Part shown: positions 7,586 through 15,877 of the stretch, piece by piece
How the letters are laid out: every line of letters begins with the position of its first letter
How positions within the stretch are numbered: position 1 is the first letter of the stretch
From: Hyphomicrobiales bacterium
GTDB taxonomy: Bacteria; Pseudomonadota; Alphaproteobacteria; Rhizobiales; Beijerinckiaceae
Assembly (NCBI GenBank): GCA_900470775.1
Contig: UCBZ01000061.1
Location: forward strand, 1 to 43,246
Length of the DNA: 43,246 bases
Direction of reading: 5' to 3'
Position numbers and translations under genes: made by a program
The notes under the pieces: generated by a model
The model's input: the letters and a program-made list of their open reading frames with translations, nothing else
The model's database searches: none
What the model was told of the DNA's origin: nothing

Positions 7586-7713
7586 CGCCATCTCTCCCGC
7601 CTGCGAGAATTCTCAGGAATGGCCGGCATAAGAACGGTTTGCGCAGCGGCTCGCAAACGAGTTATCGTCGCCGCAAGGCAGAGGAAATCTCAGCCTCCGC
7701 CGGATCCGTTACC

Positions 7714-8616
7714 ATGCCCGTCAAGCCGCCCCGGCCGCGCCTGCCCTCGCTCAATGCGCTGCGCGCTTTCGAGGCGGCGACGCGCTGCGGCAGCTTCATC
7801 AAGGCCGCTGAGGAGCTCGGCGTCACCGCCGGCGCGGTGACCCAGCAGATCCGCCAGCTCGAAGCCTGGCTCGGCTTTCCCGTCTTCCGCCGGCTGGCCC
7901 AGGGCGTCGAACCGACGGAAGCGGCGCGCGAGGCCCTGCCGCGGCTGACGCGCGGCTTCGATACGCTGGCGCAGGCGGTGCAGGGCCTGCGCGACAGCCA
8001 TGGCGGCCGGGCGCTGACGATTGCCGCCCTGCCCTGCATCGCGCAGCTCTGGCTGTCCCCGCGGCTGGCGGAGATGCGGCGCGCCTGGCCGGAGCTGCAG
8101 ATCTCGATCTCGGCGATGGAGCAGCCGCCCGATCCGCGCCGCGAGCCGCACGACCTCGCGATCTTCTATCGCGACACCGAGGCCGCAGCGGACACGCTAA
8201 TGGCACCGGACGCGGACGAAATCCTGCCGGTCTGCTCGCCCGCTCTGGCCGAAGGCATCGGCAGCCTCGCCGATCTCGCGTGCCAGACGCTGCTGCACGA
8301 CGCGGTCTGGCGCGGCGACTGGGCGCGTTGGCTCGCCTTCGCCGGTGGATCGGCCGGAATCGACGCAACGCGCGGGCCGAGCTTCTCGCTCTACAGCCTG
8401 GCGCTGGACGCGGCACTCTCAGGGTCCGGCGTGCTGATGGGCCGCGCCAGCCTGATCGGCCGCCATCTCGCGGATGGACGGCTGGTCGCGCCGTTTCCGA
8501 TCGCCATGCCGTTGCGCGACCGGCTGACGCTCATCCTGGCACCGGCCGAGCGCACTCATCCGATGCAGGCCGAAATCGCGACCTGGCTGCTGGGCTCCGC
8601 CAAGCCTCAGATATAG
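7714..8616 (+). CDS. LysR-family transcriptional regulator, GcvA-like
   Basis: A 300-residue LysR-type regulator. The winged helix-turn-helix occupies about residues 8-66. It begins with the GcvA-subfamily signature PSLNALRAFEAATR, and its recognition helix lies in AGAVTQQIRQLEAWLG. The C-terminal effector-binding domain (about 90-300) follows. The start at 7714 is chosen because the family normally begins 5-10 residues before LPSLNALRAF; an upstream in-frame ATG adds 46 atypical residues. It is divergent from the SHMT-like gene, the classic layout for a LysR target, so it probably controls that gene in response to a related amino acid. Its 3' end overlaps the convergent cysE by 10 bases. Confidence 0.93.
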   Translation: MPVKPPRPRLPSLNALRAFEAATRCGSFIKAAEELGVTAGAVTQQIRQLEAWLGFPVFRRLAQGVEPTEAAREALPRLTRGFDTLAQAVQGLRDSHGGRALTIAALPCIAQLWLSPRLAEMRRAWPELQISISAMEQPPDPRREPHDLAIFYRDTEAAADTLMAPDADEILPVCSPALAEGIGSLADLACQTLLHDAVWRGDWARWLAFAGGSAGIDATRGPSFSLYSLALDAALSGSGVLMGRASLIGRHLADGRLVAPFPIAMPLRDRLTLILAPAERTHPMQAEIATWLLGSAKPQI

Positions 8617-9455
8617 GACCCGCAATCGCCGCCGAGTATCTGGTCCATCGAGCGCGAGGGCTCGGCGCAGCCGGCCTCGCCGACGACCTTGGCCGGCACG
8701 CCTGCCACGGTCTTGTTGCGCGGCACGGCCGCAAGCACGACCGAGCCCGCCGCGACGCGGCTGCATTGCCCGACCTCGATATTGCCGAGGATCTTGGCAC
8801 CGGCGCCGATCAGCACACCCTTGCGGATTTTGGGATGACGGTCGCCGCCCTGCTTGCCGGTGCCGCCCAGCGTGACGCTGTGCAGCATCGAGACATCGTC
8901 CTCGATCACCGCCGTCTCGCCGACGACGAGGCCGGTGGCATGGTCGAGGAAGATGCCCTTGCCGATCTTGGCGGCCGGGTTGATGTCGGTCTGGAACACC
9001 TCCGACGACCGGCTCTGGAGATAGAGCGCAAAGTCGCGGCGCTCGCGCTGCCACAGCCAATGCGCCAGCCGGTGCGACTGCAAGGCGTGGAAGCCCTTGA
9101 AGAACAGCACGGGCTCCAGAACGCGATAGCAGGCGGGGTCGCGGTCGAGCACGGCCAGCACGTCGGCGCGCATGCCCTGGCCGATCGTCTCGTCCGCGGC
9201 CAGCGCCTCGGTAAAGGCCTGTTCGATCAGGTCGGCGGCGACTGCCGGGTGGCCGAGCCTGGCCGCGACGCGATGACCGACGGCAGCCTCGAAGCTCGAT
9301 TGGTTCAGGACGGAGGCGACGATCAGGCTACCCAGCGCCGGCTCGGCTGCGACCGCAGCCTCGGCCTCGCGCCGGAGCCTGGACCAGACCGGATCGAGCC
9401 GGTCGAGCCCTGTGGCAAGATCACGGACTTCCGCGACGGAGCGCCCTGACGACAT
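8607..9455 (-). CDS. cysE: Serine O-acetyltransferase
   Basis: A 282-residue CysE that makes O-acetylserine from serine and acetyl-CoA, the first committed step of cysteine synthesis in the cytoplasm. The alpha-helical N-terminal domain (about 1-145) and the left-handed beta-helix (about 150-255) are both present. The catalytic Asp-His pair is in FLDHATGLVVGETAVI and the second active-site His is in LHSVTLGGTGK. The C-terminal tail ends in Ile (DCGSYI), as in CysE proteins that dock into the CysK active site. The start at 9455 fits family length; the frame to 9542 looks non-coding. Confidence 0.96.
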   Translation of the reverse strand: MSSGRSVAEVRDLATGLDRLDPVWSRLRREAEAAVAAEPALGSLIVASVLNQSSFEAAVGHRVAARLGHPAVAADLIEQAFTEALAADETIGQGMRADVLAVLDRDPACYRVLEPVLFFKGFHALQSHRLAHWLWQRERRDFALYLQSRSSEVFQTDINPAAKIGKGIFLDHATGLVVGETAVIEDDVSMLHSVTLGGTGKQGGDRHPKIRKGVLIGAGAKILGNIEVGQCSRVAAGSVVLAAVPRNKTVAGVPAKVVGEAGCAEPSRSMDQILGGDCGSYI

Positions 9456-9642
9456 GGTTGTTCTCCGGAAAAGCGCGTTCGGCGATGCAAATACTAGCAC
9501 CTGTTGGCACAAACGCACCAAAGGTGATTGCAGGGCCGACATGAATCAGCGTGGAGGCGGTGGATTCAGTCTTTGAACTGCCGTCGACAACACATTGGCG
9601 TCGCCCGCTTTTCCGTCATGCTTCCGAACGGCGGGTTCATTC

Positions 9643-10410
9643 TCACAAACGCGACAGAAAGTCGAGAACCGCCTGTTTGTGGCTCTTGTCGCCGACGGCG
9701 AGATTATGGTCGCGACCCTCGACATCGAAGGCTTCCGCCCCCGGAATCAGCCTTGCCAGCTCGGGCCCGGAGCCCGCGACATCGTCCTTGGTCCCGACGG
9801 TAACGAGCGTCGGCACCGTGATGCGCCCGACCTCGGCTGCGCTCAATGTCTGGCGCGAACCCCTGATGCAGGCCGCCAGCGCCTTGAGATCGCTCTTGGT
9901 CGCGTCGGCGAAAGCGCGGAACATGCGCTGCATCGGATCGGTCAGGACGTCGAGCGAGGGCGCCTCCATCGCATCGGCGATGCCGAGCGGCAGGCCGACG
10001 CCCTCGACCAGATGAATGCCGAGCCCGCCGATCAGCAGCGCGCTCAGCCGCTGCGGATGCGCCAGCGCCAGATGCGCCGAGATCCGCGCGCCCATCGAAT
10101 AGCCCATCACGGCCGCGCGCGGGATATCGAGATGGTCCATCAGCCGGCGCACATCCTCGGCCATGATCTGGGAGGAATAGGCTGCCGGGTCGTAGAGTTT
10201 CTCGCTCTCGCCATGGCCGCGATTGTCGAGCGCGACGACGCGGTAGCCGGCATGGGTCAGCGTCTTGGTCCATTGCGTATTGACCCAGTTGACCATGTGG
10301 CTGGAGCCGAAACCGTGGACGAGCACGATCGTCTCGTGTTTGGGCGTGTCGCCCGTCGGGGCGAGATCGATGAAGGCGAGTTCGACGCCGTCGGATGAAA
10401 AGCTCTGCAT
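9643..10410 (-). CDS. Alpha/beta-fold hydrolase
   Basis: A 255-residue single-domain alpha/beta hydrolase. The oxyanion region is HGFGSSHMVNW near residue 33 and the nucleophile elbow is GYSMGA (Ser near residue 100). The acid is probably in TVGTKDDVAG and the catalytic His is in GRDHNLAV near the C-terminus, so the full Ser-Asp-His triad is visible. A DNRGHGES motif places it with 3-oxoadipate enol-lactonase and esterase-type enzymes. It lacks a signal peptide. The substrate cannot be inferred from its neighbours. The start at 10410 gives the family length. Confidence 0.92.
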   Translation of the reverse strand: MQSFSSDGVELAFIDLAPTGDTPKHETIVLVHGFGSSHMVNWVNTQWTKTLTHAGYRVVALDNRGHGESEKLYDPAAYSSQIMAEDVRRLMDHLDIPRAAVMGYSMGARISAHLALAHPQRLSALLIGGLGIHLVEGVGLPLGIADAMEAPSLDVLTDPMQRMFRAFADATKSDLKALAACIRGSRQTLSAAEVGRITVPTLVTVGTKDDVAGSGPELARLIPGAEAFDVEGRDHNLAVGDKSHKQAVLDFLSRL

Positions 10411-10495
10411 GGCGAACCGTCGTGATGGGCGATAGCGAGGCCTTTCCTTGGCATGCCAGCTGCGCTTTGGGTAGCGGCCCCGATGCAAGCTGCCT

Positions 10496-11506
10496 ATGAA
10501 GGCGGCCATGATCGACGCCAAGCCCTCCGACGCCAAGCCTTCCAATGACAGACCCTCCGCCGGCCTGTCCTCCTCGCGCTCGCGCCTCGACATCGTCGAT
10601 CTCGCGCGCGGCCTCGCGCTGCTGGCAATGTTCGTCTTCCACTTCGCCTATGATCTGTCGTTTCTGAGGCTGATTGCCGTCGATGTGCCAGGCGAACTCG
10701 GCTGGCGCCTGTTCGCACGGCTGATCGCCGGCTCCTTCCTGACGCTGGTCGGCGTCAGCCTCGTTCTCGCGACGCGCCACGGCCTGAACCGCCGAGCCTA
10801 TCTCAAGCGTCTCGCCATGGTCGCGGGCGCGGCTGCGCTGGTGACGCTGGGCACTTATCTCGCCATGCCCGAGAGCTTCATCTTCTTCGGCATCCTGCAT
10901 CAGGTCGCGCTGGCGAGCGTGCTGGCGCTGCCCTTCCTGCGCCTGCCGGTCATCGTTGTCGCCGCCACTGCCGTCATCGTCTTCGCCCTGCCCTTCTTCG
11001 TCGCCCATCCGCTGCTCGACGAGCCCTTGCTCGCCTGGCTCGGCTTCTCGCAGATACCGATCGCGACGGCCGATTTCGTGCCTGTCTTTCCCTGGTTCGG
11101 CTGTGTGCTCGGCGGCATCGTCCTGGCGCGTCTGGCGCTGCCGGCACTGGAAGCCTCCCGCCTGGGCCGCTGGCGCCCCGGAGCCCTGCCGGCACGGCTC
11201 GTCGTCTGGGGCGGTCGGCACAGCCTGCTGGTCTATCTCGTCCACCAGCCCGTCTTCATCGGCCTGCTCTCGCTGGTCGCGCTTGCTGTCCCTGTGCCGG
11301 TCAAGCAGGGCAATACCTTCGGGATGATGTGCCAGCGCAGTTGCGGCGAATATGCCTCGTCGGCGATCTGCACGAAGGCCTGTGCCTGCACGGTCGAGGC
11401 GTTGAAGCGCGAGGATCTGATCGGCCGCGCCGTCAGCAACACGCTCGCTCCAGCCGAGACCAAGCGGCTGAACGAGATCGCCAGAACCTGCTCGCCTGCC
11501 GACTGA
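10496..11506 (+). CDS. DUF1624 / heparan-alpha-glucosaminide N-acetyltransferase-like membrane protein
   Basis: A 336-residue integral membrane protein with about seven hydrophobic segments. The N-terminal signature SRLDIVDLARGLALLAMFVF, followed by HFAYDLSF, is that of the DUF1624/HGSNAT group. In eukaryotes this group carries acetyl groups across membranes through a His; bacterial substrates are unknown. A late HSLLVYLVHQPV segment is also typical. An extra soluble tail (about 280-336) carries five clustered cysteines in C-x3-C, C-x3-C-x-C spacing. The N-terminus has repeated S-DAKPS units. It is divergent from the alpha/beta hydrolase gene, with only 85 bases between them. Confidence 0.87.
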   Translation: MKAAMIDAKPSDAKPSNDRPSAGLSSSRSRLDIVDLARGLALLAMFVFHFAYDLSFLRLIAVDVPGELGWRLFARLIAGSFLTLVGVSLVLATRHGLNRRAYLKRLAMVAGAAALVTLGTYLAMPESFIFFGILHQVALASVLALPFLRLPVIVVAATAVIVFALPFFVAHPLLDEPLLAWLGFSQIPIATADFVPVFPWFGCVLGGIVLARLALPALEASRLGRWRPGALPARLVVWGGRHSLLVYLVHQPVFIGLLSLVALAVPVPVKQGNTFGMMCQRSCGEYASSAICTKACACTVEALKREDLIGRAVSNTLAPAETKRLNEIARTCSPAD

Positions 11507-11589
11507 GCGCGAGGCGCGACAAGCATGCGCTGGCATCCTGACGCGGGACGGGATAAGTCTCAGGCAGAGTCACGCTGCAGGGCACGATC

Positions 11590-11841
11590 ATGGCCGATCA
11601 CGGCATTCCGCATTTCCACAACGATTCCGGCGTCGCCGTCATCCATGTCGGCGCGCATGAGTTCATGTGCATCGGCGCCAAGCCGCCCTTCGACCACCCC
11701 CATGTCTATCTCGACATGGGCTCGGACCACGAGATCGTCTGCCCCTATTGCTCGACCCTGTTCAAATACGACGCCTCGCTGAAGGCTGGCGCCTGCTCGC
11801 CGCCCGACTGCGCGCATCACGAGGCAGCCAAAGCCGCCTGA
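11590..11841 (+). CDS. Zinc-finger domain protein, zf-CHCC / NDUFS6-like
   Basis: An 83-residue protein with the C-H-C-C zinc-finger pattern of mitochondrial complex I subunit NDUFS6 and its alphaproteobacterial relatives: FMCIG, then HPHVYLDMG, then VCPYCSTLF. In bacteria such proteins are linked to complex I assembly or act as free small zinc proteins. No nuo genes are nearby. The His/Asp-rich start is typical. It stands between the DUF1624 gene and the FAD monooxygenase gene on the same strand, with about 90-base gaps, and co-transcription is possible. Confidence 0.88.
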   Translation: MADHGIPHFHNDSGVAVIHVGAHEFMCIGAKPPFDHPHVYLDMGSDHEIVCPYCSTLFKYDASLKAGACSPPDCAHHEAAKAA

Positions 11842-11933
11842 TCAAGGCAGCTCGACAAGCCAGCCTGAAACCACCCTCCAGCGCGGGTTCTGAGGGGCAC
11901 CCGCGTCTGTCCTGATTCGACCGTGAAGGCGCC

Positions 11934-13118
11934 TTGCCCTTGTCTGCTCCTCATTTCCTGATCGCCGGCGCCGGGATCGGCGGGTTGACCATGGCCCTGT
12001 CGCTGGCTCGTCGCGGCATCTCCGCCACCGTCATCGAGAAGCGGACCGGTTTCGGCGAACTCGGCGCCGGCCTGCAGATCACCCCGAATTCCGGCCGCGT
12101 GCTGGACGGTCTCGACCTGACCCTGCCGCTGAAGCGCGTCAGCGTCAGCTCGCACGGCCTGATGATCCGGCGCTGGGCCGACGGCCGGGAACTGCTGGAG
12201 ATGCCGTCGGACCCGGCCCGGCTGCCGACGCCATTCCGGATGCTGAAGCGCAACGACCTCCACACGGTGCTGCTCGATGCCGCGCGCTCCATGCCCAATA
12301 TCCGCCTCGTGGTCGGGCGCGGCGTGCAGGAGATCACCCAGGAGGATGATGGCGTCTCGACCACCCTCACCGGCCAGAACGGCCAATGGGAGAGCTTCCA
12401 CGGGCTCGGCCTGATCGGCGCCGACGGGCTGTGGTCGCGGGTGCGCGATCTGAATGGCGACACCTCGCGCCCGCTCTTCACCGGCTACGAGGCCTGGCGG
12501 GCGCTCGCACCCGGCACGAAGACCGACAAGCCCCGCGTCAACCTCCATCTCGGCCCCGGACGTCATACGGTGCATTATCCGGTCGCAGGCGGCCGCGAGA
12601 CCAACGTCGTCGTGGTCAGGCAAACCAAAGAAGCCCGCGAGGGCTGGTCGCGCGACGGCGATGGCGACGTCCTCACCGACCATGTCGCGGGCGGCTCGCA
12701 GGCCCTGCGCGAACTGGTGGCCTCGGCCCAGGGTTGGCAGGCCTGGTCGCTGTTCGATCGCAAACCCGCAGTGATGGCGAAGGGCCGGATCGCGCTTCTG
12801 GGCGATGCCGCCCACCCTGTCCTGCCCTTCCTCGCGCAGGGCGCCTCGCTGGCGATCGAGGATGCAGCCGTGCTGGCCCGACTGCTGGCGGAAACCTTGC
12901 AGGCCGACGGCTCGCGCGGCGTGCCGGCGGCGATGGCGGCTTACGCGGCCGCGCGATCGGCCCGCGCGGCGCGCGTCCAGGATGCCAGCCGGAGCAATGG
13001 CCGGACCTATCATCTCGGCTGGCCCTGGAGCATCGGGCGCGACATCGCGCTGCGGCGCCTGGGACCTGACGGGCTGCGCGCGCGCTATGGCTGGCTTTAC
13101 GACTGGCGCGACGAATGA
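11934..13118 (+). CDS. FAD-dependent monooxygenase (salicylate/3-hydroxybenzoate hydroxylase type)
   Basis: A 394-residue group A flavoprotein monooxygenase that would hydroxylate an aromatic or similar ring with NAD(P)H and O2. The FAD Rossmann motif is GAGIGG near residue 12 with the Glu at VIEKRTG. The second FAD motif is GDAAHPVLPFLAQGAS near residue 290, followed by EDAAVLA. The mid-sequence DG motif (GADGLWSRVR) is also intact. The start is a TTG at 11934 or 11940, since no ATG precedes the Rossmann strand; AAGG lies a few bases upstream. The substrate is not indicated by context. Confidence 0.9.
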   Translation: MPLSAPHFLIAGAGIGGLTMALSLARRGISATVIEKRTGFGELGAGLQITPNSGRVLDGLDLTLPLKRVSVSSHGLMIRRWADGRELLEMPSDPARLPTPFRMLKRNDLHTVLLDAARSMPNIRLVVGRGVQEITQEDDGVSTTLTGQNGQWESFHGLGLIGADGLWSRVRDLNGDTSRPLFTGYEAWRALAPGTKTDKPRVNLHLGPGRHTVHYPVAGGRETNVVVVRQTKEAREGWSRDGDGDVLTDHVAGGSQALRELVASAQGWQAWSLFDRKPAVMAKGRIALLGDAAHPVLPFLAQGASLAIEDAAVLARLLAETLQADGSRGVPAAMAAYAAARSARAARVQDASRSNGRTYHLGWPWSIGRDIALRRLGPDGLRARYGWLYDWRDE

Positions 13119-13201
13119 GCGCGCGCGCCTGACGTTTGGTGATCTCGCCTTCGCCGCATTTCGTACCTAGCTTCAGGGTTCCTCAAACGGACGAAAGCGA
13201 C

Positions 13202-13519
13202 ATGATCCGCGTCAATCTCCACGAGCAGCTCGGTAGCCGCTCCGCCCGCATGCCGCGCTGGGCCGCCTGGCTCGCGATGGCGGCGAGCCTCGTCGTCGGC
13301 GTGGTGCTGTTCCTGGTCGCCGCGAGCCTCGCCTTGATCCTCATCCCGGTCGTCGCGATCGTCGGCACGATCGCGGTCTGGCGTCTGCGCAGCCGCTTGA
13401 AGGCTGCCGGCTTCGGCCAGCCCGGCCCGTTCCCGCAGCAGGGACGGCAGGCCGGTTCGGCGGAGATCATCGACGCAGAGTACCGGGTGATCGAGCCAGG
13501 TGAGCCACCGCGCCGCTGA
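13202..13519 (+). CDS. Small membrane protein of unknown function
   Basis: A 105-residue protein with one long or two closely spaced membrane segments (about residues 21-62, rich in Ala/Val/Leu/Ile). It has a basic N-terminus and a soluble tail ending in AEIIDAEYRVIEPG. That last motif is common on short alphaproteobacterial membrane proteins, but I cannot name the family. It lies 84 bases after the monooxygenase and is convergent with chrA, nine bases away. Confidence 0.75.
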   Translation: MIRVNLHEQLGSRSARMPRWAAWLAMAASLVVGVVLFLVAASLALILIPVVAIVGTIAVWRLRSRLKAAGFGQPGPFPQQGRQAGSAEIIDAEYRVIEPGEPPRR

Positions 13520-13528
13520 TCGCCGGGA

Positions 13529-14923
13529 TCAGGGCGCCAGCCGCGTCAGAACGACCCCGGCGATCGCGCAGGCTGCAAGCGTCGGAATCATCCCCGTCTT
13601 GAAGCGCAGCATCGCGACCATCGCGGCAGCCGAGAGCAACGCCGCCCGCCAGTCGAGCGAGCCGAGCACCGGCCAATCAGGCGACAGGCCGAGGATTTCG
13701 ACCGCCTTCACCTGCCTGAACAGCACATGCAGGCCAAACCACAGCGCCAGGTTCATGATCACGCCGACGACCGCCGCGGTGATCGCGCCAAGCGCCGCCG
13801 AAAGCGCCTTGTTGCCGCGCAGCGCCTCGACGTAAGGCGCGCCGAGGAAGATCCACAGAAAGCACGGCGCAAAGGTCACCCACAGCGTCAGCAACGCGCC
13901 GAGACCGCCCGCGATTAGCGGCGGCAGGTCCCCGGGCGCGCGAAATCCGGCCAGGAAGCCGACGAATTGCAGCACCAGGATCAGCGGCCCCGGCGTCGTC
14001 TCGGCGAGGCCGAGCCCGTCGATCATCTCGCCCGCCAGCAGCCAGCCATGGGTCTCGACGGCCGCCTGCGCGACATAGGCCAGCACCGCATAGGCGCCGC
14101 CGAAGGTCACCACCGCCATGGCGCTGAAGAAGCTGCCGAGCTGCGTCCAGACACTGCCGCTCCCGGTTAAAAGCCGGAGCAGCAGCACGGGTCCGAGCCA
14201 GAGCGGCAACCAGATCGCCAGAGTCCGCAGCGCCTTTCCTGTCGCAGGCCGGACATGGCCGAGTTCACCGCGCGCAAACAGCCCATCGACGATCCCGATA
14301 ACGGGTGGCCCCGCCTTGCCATGCCCGGCCTGGGGGCCAAACAGCGCTGGCCACAGGCGGTGGCCGGTCCAGCCGATCAGCCCCGCCACCAGGATGATCG
14401 CCGGAAACGGCGCCTTGAACAGGAAGATCGCCACGAAGGCAGCGACCGCGACCGCCACCATCGCGCCGTTCTTCAGCGCGCGCCGGCTGATCCGCAGGCC
14501 CGCCTCGATGACCACCGCGAGCACCGCCGCCTTCACGCCGAAGAACAGGCCATCGACAACAGGCACATGGCGGTAGAGCACATAGAGGATGCTCAGGCCG
14601 AGCATCACGGCCGCGCCGGGCAGGATGAAGAGCAGCCCCGCGATCAGCCCGCCGATCGTGCGGTGCATCAGCCAGCCGATATAGACGGCAAGCTGCTGCG
14701 CCTCCGGGCCCGGCAGCAGCATGCAGTAGTTCAGCGCATGCAGGAAACGCTCCTCGCCGATCCAGCGCCGCTCCTCGACCAGTTCCTTGTGCATCAGCGC
14801 GATCTGTCCGGCCGGCCCGCCAAAGGAGAGCAGGCCGATCCGCGCCCAGACGCGCGTCGCCTCCGACAGCGTCGGCATGGCGGCGGGCGCATCGATGGCC
14901 CTGTCGTTCGTCACGGTGGTCAT
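13529..14923 (-). CDS. chrA: Chromate efflux transporter ChrA
   Basis: A 464-residue long-chain CHR transporter that exports chromate across the inner membrane. Two homologous halves are visible, each starting with the CHR signature: LLSFGGPAGQIALMH near residue 30 and VTFGGAYAVLAYV near residue 275. About ten membrane segments are expected. The start at 14923 excludes an arginine-rich extension to 15010. The ChrB-like gene lies ten bases upstream on the same strand, so the two form an operon. GC and codon use match the surroundings, with no sign of recent transfer. Confidence 0.94.
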   Translation of the reverse strand: MTTVTNDRAIDAPAAMPTLSEATRVWARIGLLSFGGPAGQIALMHKELVEERRWIGEERFLHALNYCMLLPGPEAQQLAVYIGWLMHRTIGGLIAGLLFILPGAAVMLGLSILYVLYRHVPVVDGLFFGVKAAVLAVVIEAGLRISRRALKNGAMVAVAVAAFVAIFLFKAPFPAIILVAGLIGWTGHRLWPALFGPQAGHGKAGPPVIGIVDGLFARGELGHVRPATGKALRTLAIWLPLWLGPVLLLRLLTGSGSVWTQLGSFFSAMAVVTFGGAYAVLAYVAQAAVETHGWLLAGEMIDGLGLAETTPGPLILVLQFVGFLAGFRAPGDLPPLIAGGLGALLTLWVTFAPCFLWIFLGAPYVEALRGNKALSAALGAITAAVVGVIMNLALWFGLHVLFRQVKAVEILGLSPDWPVLGSLDWRAALLSAAAMVAMLRFKTGMIPTLAACAIAGVVLTRLAP

Positions 14924-14933
14924 GGCAGCGGCC

Positions 14934-15752
14934 CTATGACGTCGCCGGCCCGGCGGGCCAGTTATGGGTTTCCTCGTTGGCATCCCGGCACCAGCGATAG
15001 AACGCGTCATAGAGCAGCATGCCGGCGTTCAACTGCTCGAGATCATCCCTGAACATGCGCGACAGCCCCAGCGACGCCGCCAGCAATCCCGCAGCCTGTG
15101 GGGCACTGTCGAGCGTCGCGGTATCGGCGGCCCGCACGATCGCAGCCAGCCGGTCGAGCGCCGGGCTTGCAAGCCCGAACTCCTCGATCATGACGTCGAA
15201 GGTGCAGCGCTCGCCGCGATGGCTCCAGAATACCCCGTCGATGTCGAACGGCGTCGCGCCAAACCGGTCGGCCACATCCGCGACCTCCGACGGAGACACG
15301 AACAGGAACACCGCCTCGCGGTCGACGAAGCGCCGGATCAGCCAGGGACAGGCGATCCGGTCGACCTTCGGCCGCGTCCGCGTGACCCAGAGCGTGCGGC
15401 CGTTGGCATCGCGCGGCGGCAGCTGCTCGTTGCGCAGCAGCAGGCCGCCCGCCTCGCGCCAGGCCTCGAAGCCGCCCGTGAGGTTCTCGGCCGCGACGCC
15501 CTGATGGCGCAGCCAGGCGGCGACGCCTTCGCTGAGCTTCAGGCCGCGCTGGCAGGAGACGACGACGCGCCGGCCGGCATAGCCGCCGGCCCAATCGGCG
15601 ACATCCTTGTGCGAACGCCTTTCCGAGCCCGGCAGGATGCGCGGATCGGCGGCGACATCGTCGGGGATCCGGACATCGATGATGACAGGCGCATCGGGCA
15701 GGCCGACGAGCCGGGACAATTGGGCAGCGCTGATCGAGATGTTGGAAGACAT
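14934..15752 (-). CDS. Rhodanese-ChrB fusion protein (chromate resistance)
   Basis: A 272-residue two-domain protein. Residues about 8-110 form a rhodanese domain with the active-site loop SCQRGLKLSEG (catalytic Cys near 66). Residues about 120-265 match the C-terminal ChrB domain, with WVTRTRPKVDRIACPWLIRR and then DVMIEEFGL. ChrB-type proteins regulate chr operons and can reduce chromate; here the N-terminal regulatory domain of classic ChrB is replaced by rhodanese. It is the first gene of the chr operon, ten bases before chrA. Confidence 0.92.
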   Translation of the reverse strand: MSSNISISAAQLSRLVGLPDAPVIIDVRIPDDVAADPRILPGSERRSHKDVADWAGGYAGRRVVVSCQRGLKLSEGVAAWLRHQGVAAENLTGGFEAWREAGGLLLRNEQLPPRDANGRTLWVTRTRPKVDRIACPWLIRRFVDREAVFLFVSPSEVADVADRFGATPFDIDGVFWSHRGERCTFDVMIEEFGLASPALDRLAAIVRAADTATLDSAPQAAGLLAASLGLSRMFRDDLEQLNAGMLLYDAFYRWCRDANEETHNWPAGPATS

Positions 15753-15877
15753 GGGCGTCCATCCTGAAACCGAGGAATATGGACGCGAGCCTTGGGCCGG
15801 AGCCTCACGGGGTCGTCGCGATGGAACCCCTTGCCGGCATCAGATCACGATGACGCTGTCCGCGTCAACGCACCTGA

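Noticed and set aside
9704..11536. A 610-codon open frame on the minus strand across the hydrolase and DUF1624 genes
   Set aside because: It is the complementary-strand shadow of genes with clear families and intact motifs, rich in Arg/Asp/Gln as expected of antisense GC-rich DNA.
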